The position numbers and the translations under genes were made by a program. A DNA stretch of 64,000 nt from Paracidobacterium acidisoli (GTDB lineage Bacteria > Acidobacteriota > Terriglobia > Terriglobales > Acidobacteriaceae). Below are positions 60,587-64,000 of this stretch, piece after piece. Under the pieces are notes generated by a model. The model made no database searches. It had not been told where the DNA came from and was given only the letters and a program-made list of their open reading frames with translations. Where the stretch lies: contig NZ_QVQT02000007.1 in NCBI RefSeq assembly GCF_003428625.2, forward strand, positions 124,001 through 188,000, given 5' to 3'. The stretch's first letter is position 1; every line of letters begins with the position of its first letter.

Positions 60587-60958
60587 CCACGGAACCAGCG
60601 GAATTTCAAATCGGAAACTCGCTGGAGGCTGAGGTGTTGTGCCTCTTATCTTATCTTATGAATCCAGCTTATTCACCTATAAGTATCTGAAACTGGCGGA
60701 TATACCTCGCGGTGTGCCGCAGACCGAGACAAGACAGATCCCGACAGCGGTTGTTCCGATGAGCTTTCAGAAATTTTCTGAAGGATTTTCAGGGCGTGCT
60801 ATTTCAAATCAGACATGCAGGCGCAGTCGCAGCAAATCAGTAAATCGAAAAATCATGGATGGAATAAAAGCAGGATCGCTGATTTCCGGCTTCTGCTTCA
60901 GAACAGCACAGGCATCCGCCGGCTGCGGCTCGCGCAGTGATTTTGGAGCGCCGGAAGC

Positions 60959-62374
60959 TTATGCAACGGACCCCTGCCGGGCCGTTGCAGTATGTTCCGG
61001 AAAGGCAACCCTGAAGCAGGACCCCTCCCCCGGCACACTGTTCACAGTGATCGTTCCCTTATGCTGCTCAGCGATCCACCTCGCCAGAGAGAGCCCCAGG
61101 CCTGAGCCGCCGCGCTGCAGTCCCTGTGAGCGGCGGCCGCGATAGAAGCGGTCGAAGATGCGGGGCATCTCTTCTTCGGAGATCCCGATTCCTGTATCGC
61201 GCACCCAGAGAGAGACATGACCGGCATCGCGATCCACGCCCAGACGAACCGTACCGCCTGCCTCCGTATACCGGCAGGCATTATCAACGAGCATGCGCAG
61301 CAGGCGCTCCAGATCCGTCTGGTTGCCGATCACGTGGACGGCGGCCACTGGCTCCTGCACCTGCAAATCGAGCCGGAGCTGCTCCGCCGTCAGCTTCCAC
61401 TCCCGCGCCGTTCTGTACAGAAGCGCCGATACATCCACAGGCTGCAGTTCGGGCTGCGCCGTTCCCGAATCCAGACGCGCCAGCGCCAGCAGCTTTTCGA
61501 TCAGAGCCGTCATCCATACGGTCTCCGTCTGAATCTCCCGCAGCGTCTCGCTGTACTCTTCCGCCGTGCGCGGAAAGCAAAGAGCAATCTCCACTCGTGT
61601 GCGAATCAGGGAAAGCGGCGTGCGAAGCTCGTGCGATGCATTGGCGGTGATCGAGCGAACGCTGCGGAAGGCGATATCGATGCGTGCCAGCATCTGATTC
61701 AGAGTTTCGGAGAGCTGCGACAACTCATCGCGCGCCGTCGAGACGGAGAGCCTGCGCGAGAGGTTGCGATCGCTGATCTCCCGCACCTCCGTGACAATCG
61801 CCTGTACCGGAGCGAGCGCTCGACGCCCCAGGAAATGCCCTACGCCCGCCGCCGCCAGAAACACTACAGGCACCATCAGCCAAAGATCGCGCCGGAACCG
61901 GACGAGAATCTTCACCGACATATCGCCGGAGATGGCCATCGAGACCATGTAGCAATGACCGTCAACCTGCAGCACGCGAGACAGCGTCCGCAGGCTGTGC
62001 CTCCGCTCAGTCACAAAGGGTATTAACGTGCCTGTCTGGTTGGGTGGTGAAGGAATGGGGTTCGCGATTTTGCTCCGGCTGGAGTAGTAGACCCAGCGTC
62101 CATCGTCGGAGACAATCTCGAGCCATTTGCCATCATCTTTCAGGCGATAATCGCGCATCAGCTCGGCGCTCAGCATATCCGGATCGGGATTGGGACCATA
62201 CGATGCAAGAACCGCTCTGAGGTCGTCCATTCTCTCGTCGAGCTCATGCATCATCAGAGTATTCAGACCGTGCTCAAGCAGCAGCCAGGTCGCCGCACTC
62301 AGCAGCAGCCCCGCCGCTGAAAAGAAGGTGAAGTACAGCAGCGTAAGGCGAAGACGGATCGAGAGCGCTCTCAT
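60959..62374 (-). CDS. Sensor histidine kinase (HAMP-HisKA-HATPase)
   Basis: A 471-residue membrane kinase. Two membrane helices at about residues 11-33 and 165-184 enclose a periplasmic sensor region of about 130 residues. A HAMP domain follows (about 185-238: RRALAPVQAIVTEVREISDR), then the phospho-acceptor His248 in SITANASHELRTPLSLIRTR, and the ATPase boxes N (LLRMLVDNACRYT), G1 (LWVRDTGIGISEEEM), F (IFDRFYRGRRSQ) and G2 (GSGLGLSLARWIAEQH). It resembles CusS/CopS-type kinases in layout, but the signal is unknown. It starts three bases after the stop of the response-regulator gene, so both are one transcript. Confidence 0.94.
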   Translation of the reverse strand: MRALSIRLRLTLLYFTFFSAAGLLLSAATWLLLEHGLNTLMMHELDERMDDLRAVLASYGPNPDPDMLSAELMRDYRLKDDGKWLEIVSDDGRWVYYSSRSKIANPIPSPPNQTGTLIPFVTERRHSLRTLSRVLQVDGHCYMVSMAISGDMSVKILVRFRRDLWLMVPVVFLAAAGVGHFLGRRALAPVQAIVTEVREISDRNLSRRLSVSTARDELSQLSETLNQMLARIDIAFRSVRSITANASHELRTPLSLIRTRVEIALCFPRTAEEYSETLREIQTETVWMTALIEKLLALARLDSGTAQPELQPVDVSALLYRTAREWKLTAEQLRLDLQVQEPVAAVHVIGNQTDLERLLRMLVDNACRYTEAGGTVRLGVDRDAGHVSLWVRDTGIGISEEEMPRIFDRFYRGRRSQGLQRGGSGLGLSLARWIAEQHKGTITVNSVPGEGSCFRVAFPEHTATARQGSVA

Positions 62375-62377
62375 ACG

Positions 62378-63115
62378 CTACTCCTGAGCCGCCTCATGCT
62401 CTTTCCTCTCCTCTGCGTAAACGCTGTAACCGGTTCCCTTGACCGTGTGCATGAGCTTACGCTCTCCGGGAACATCGATCTTTCTGCGCAGAAGGCTGAT
62501 GAAGGAATCCAGCGCGCTTCGGCCATCCGGCGGATGAGAGCCCCACACCATCTGCAGCAGCTCCAGGCGCGAAACAACCCGCCCCTGATGCTGCAGCAGA
62601 CAACTCAGCAGGCCGAACTCGGTCCGCGTCAGATCCAGCTTTTGTCCGGCGCGCCAGGCCCGATGCTGCAGCAGATCGAGAACGAGATTATCCAGCACCA
62701 GCAGCGGCTGCGTAAGACTGCTTCTGGCTCGCGCCAGGCAGTGCAGCCGTGCCAGCAGCTCCTGAAAGGAGAACGGCTTGGTCAGATAATCATCGGCGCC
62801 CGACTCGAGTCCATGGATCACATCCGGCTCACTGTCGCATGCTGTCAGCATCAGCACCGACGCCGTATTCTGCCTCCGGCGCAATTCGCTCATCACGCTC
62901 CATCCGCTGATTCCCGGCAGCATGATATCCAGCACCACGACATCGAACGCGTGCTCGCAGGCCAGCGCCAGAGCCTCTTCGCCGTATGACGCAGTCATTA
63001 CAGCGTAGCCATGTTCACGCAGGCCATGGCGCAGCAGCTCAGCCAAACGGAGTTCGTCTTCCACCACCAGGATTCTCAAAGCATACCCACCGGGCGAATC
63101 TCGAAATACTTTCAT
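62378..63115 (-). CDS. OmpR/PhoB family response regulator
   Basis: A 245-residue protein with a receiver domain (phospho-acceptor Asp63 in VVVLDIMLPGISGW; Lys in DDYLTKPFSFQELLARL) and a C-terminal winged-helix DNA-binding domain (LTRTEFGLLSCLLQHQGRVV, then RSALDSFISLLRRKID). The start is uncertain: the ATG used has no ribosome binding site, while a TTG at 63079 lies after GGTGGG and would begin exactly at the conserved LRILVVEDE, giving 233 residues. It is read divergently from receptor 5, with about 106 bases between them, so control of that receptor is plausible. Confidence 0.93.
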   Translation of the reverse strand: MKVFRDSPGGYALRILVVEDELRLAELLRHGLREHGYAVMTASYGEEALALACEHAFDVVVLDIMLPGISGWSVMSELRRRQNTASVLMLTACDSEPDVIHGLESGADDYLTKPFSFQELLARLHCLARARSSLTQPLLVLDNLVLDLLQHRAWRAGQKLDLTRTEFGLLSCLLQHQGRVVSRLELLQMVWGSHPPDGRSALDSFISLLRRKIDVPGERKLMHTVKGTGYSVYAEERKEHEAAQE

Positions 63116-63221
63116 GGAACGGTTAACACTCGTTTAAGACAGCTTCCTAAGGTGAACTCGGGGCGCATATCTTTCGTCACTCATCAACCCCGCCCGCCTT
63201 TCCAGAAAATCAAGGAGCGTC

Positions 63222-64000
63222 ATGCACACCCGGCGTTTGATCGTGCTGTTTCTGCATCTCTTCTTCTTCTCAGCTCTTTACGCATCTGCGCAATCCGGCA
63301 ATGGAAGTATCACCGGCCAGGTAAAAGATGTTCAGTCCGCCGCTCTGGCCGGCGCCAGGGTGGAGGTGCAGCCTCAGCTGCAGCCCGTTGTCTCAAGCCG
63401 CGAGGGACTCTTTACCCTCGTGAACGTTCCTCCCGGCACATATACCATCACCATTTCCTATGTCGGCTTCAAACCATACAGCAGTGCGGTCACGGTAGCC
63501 GCGGGTCAGACCGTCAACGTGCAGGCAGTGCTGCAGGTCGCCAGCGCGAGTGAGCAGGTCCTCGTAACCGCGGAGCGTCCGCATGGCGAAGCCGAAGCGA
63601 TCAACCGCACGCTTGCAGCCGAGAATATCCTTCAGGTGCTGCCGTCTGAGGTCATCACCTCGCTGCCCAACGCCAACATCGCGGATGCGCTGGGGCGCAT
63701 GCCCTCCGTCACGCTCGAGCGCGATGAGGGCGAAGGCAAATACGTGCAGATTCGCGGCACCGAGCCCCGGCTCAGCAACACGATGGTCGATGGCGTGACC
63801 ATCCCGTCTCCTGAAACAGGCGTGCGCCAGATCAAGCTCGACACCATCGCATCCGACCTCGTCGATTCGGTTGAGATCAACAAGACGCTGCAGGCCAACA
63901 TCGACGCCGACGGCATCGGCGGCTCAGTCAATATCGTCACGAAGACAGCAAGCTCGGAGCCCACCATCGCTCTCTATGGCATTGTGGGACACACGCCGAT
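63222..64000 (+). CDS. TonB-dependent receptor 5, N-terminal part (cut by window edge)
   Basis: An open frame of 259 complete codons that runs off the right edge; ATG 63222 has AAGGAG five bases upstream. Signal peptide about residues 1-24 (ends ALYASAQ). Residues 25-115 form a CarboxypepD_reg-like domain (GNGSITGQVKDVQSAALAGA). The plug domain follows: IADALGRMPSVTLERDEGEG, YVQIRGTEPRLSNTMVDGVT, SVEINKTLQANIDADGIGGS and VNIVTKTA. This plug is of the type common in Xanthomonas and Caulobacter carbohydrate receptors (TIGR01782-like), clearly different from the Oar-type receptors 1-4. It lies divergent to a two-component system that may control it. Confidence 0.92.
   Translation, partial: MHTRRLIVLFLHLFFFSALYASAQSGNGSITGQVKDVQSAALAGARVEVQPQLQPVVSSREGLFTLVNVPPGTYTITISYVGFKPYSSAVTVAAGQTVNVQAVLQVASASEQVLVTAERPHGEAEAINRTLAAENILQVLPSEVITSLPNANIADALGRMPSVTLERDEGEGKYVQIRGTEPRLSNTMVDGVTIPSPETGVRQIKLDTIASDLVDSVEINKTLQANIDADGIGGSVNIVTKTASSEPTIALYGIVGHTP

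Larger units (their letters stand above)
60417..60958. other. Long intergenic region upstream of the LacI-type gene
   Basis: These 542 bases contain no convincing gene. They carry the lacI-type promoter and two operator-like sites near the gene. The part nearer the histidine kinase end (about 60650-60950) shows nothing recognisable; it is more AT-rich than the coding DNA around it and might be a remnant of a lost gene. Confidence 0.6.

Noticed and set aside
25559-63115. A SusD-like lipoprotein paired with any of the receptors
   Set aside because: All genes between the receptors are accounted for as enzymes, regulators or the unknown pair; none has a lipobox plus TPR-like SusD features.

Overview
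The window is a high-GC (roughly 60 percent) bacterial chromosome segment that looks like a member of Acidobacteriota, most likely subdivision 1 (family Acidobacteriaceae: Acidobacterium, Terriglobus, Granulicella and relatives). The main reason is four very large (about 1110-1185 residue) Oar-type TonB-dependent receptors with an N-terminal carboxypeptidase-regulatory-like domain, placed among secreted glycoside hydrolases without any SusD partner. A fused winged-helix/transmembrane/periplasmic regulator, DUF3467 and DUF1844 proteins and an NfeD-slipin pair fit the same lineage. No phage, insertion sequence or CRISPR array was seen. Species identity is inference.

Region 1 (1-25.5 kb) is housekeeping. 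On the minus strand lie rpsP-khpA-rimM (rimM runs off the left edge) and a dicarboxylate symporter. A tRNA-Leu(UAG) follows. A plus-strand series holds DUF3467, a GT-C glycosyltransferase, a TPR protein, NfeD, slipin and a SPOR protein. A tightly overlapping minus-strand operon then carries mtnP, a PfkB sugar kinase, a GT-C membrane glycosyltransferase, MgtC, dapF, ldcA, mpl and plsC, joining methylthioadenosine salvage to diaminopimelate supply, murein-peptide recycling and phospholipid synthesis. After an exported HExxH peptidase come ygfZ-DUF1844-MBL hydrolase-ribF, a glutaredoxin, a short-chain dehydrogenase and a duplicated DUF892 ferritin-like protein.

Region 2 (25.5-64 kb) is a plant cell-wall glycan-utilisation island. 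Blocks: TonB receptor 1 with GH10 xylanase and GH28 pectinase (minus); transmembrane regulator, receptor 2 and GH43 (plus); receptor 3 (minus); GH106-type alpha-L-rhamnosidase (minus) divergent from a double-domain esterase (plus); then a LacI regulator followed by an operon of CE15-like double esterase, receptor 4, an alkaline-phosphatase-superfamily-like Tat protein, a protein of unknown family and GH31 (minus). A two-component system faces away from receptor 5, which is cut by the right edge and is of a different receptor class. Together the enzymes suggest attack on glucuronoxylan, xyloglucan-type side chains and rhamnogalacturonan, with oligosaccharides entering through the receptors.

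The most informative non-coding signals are LacI-type operator-like sequences lying in the -35/-10 spacers of both the lacI-type gene and the CE15 operon, a pair of identical palindromes exactly 21 bp apart upstream of the same operon, a 19-bp palindrome upstream of receptor 3, a terminator between receptor 1 and its xylanase, and three 11-bp repeats at exact 22-bp spacing beside the tRNA. All promoter and operator calls are by eye.
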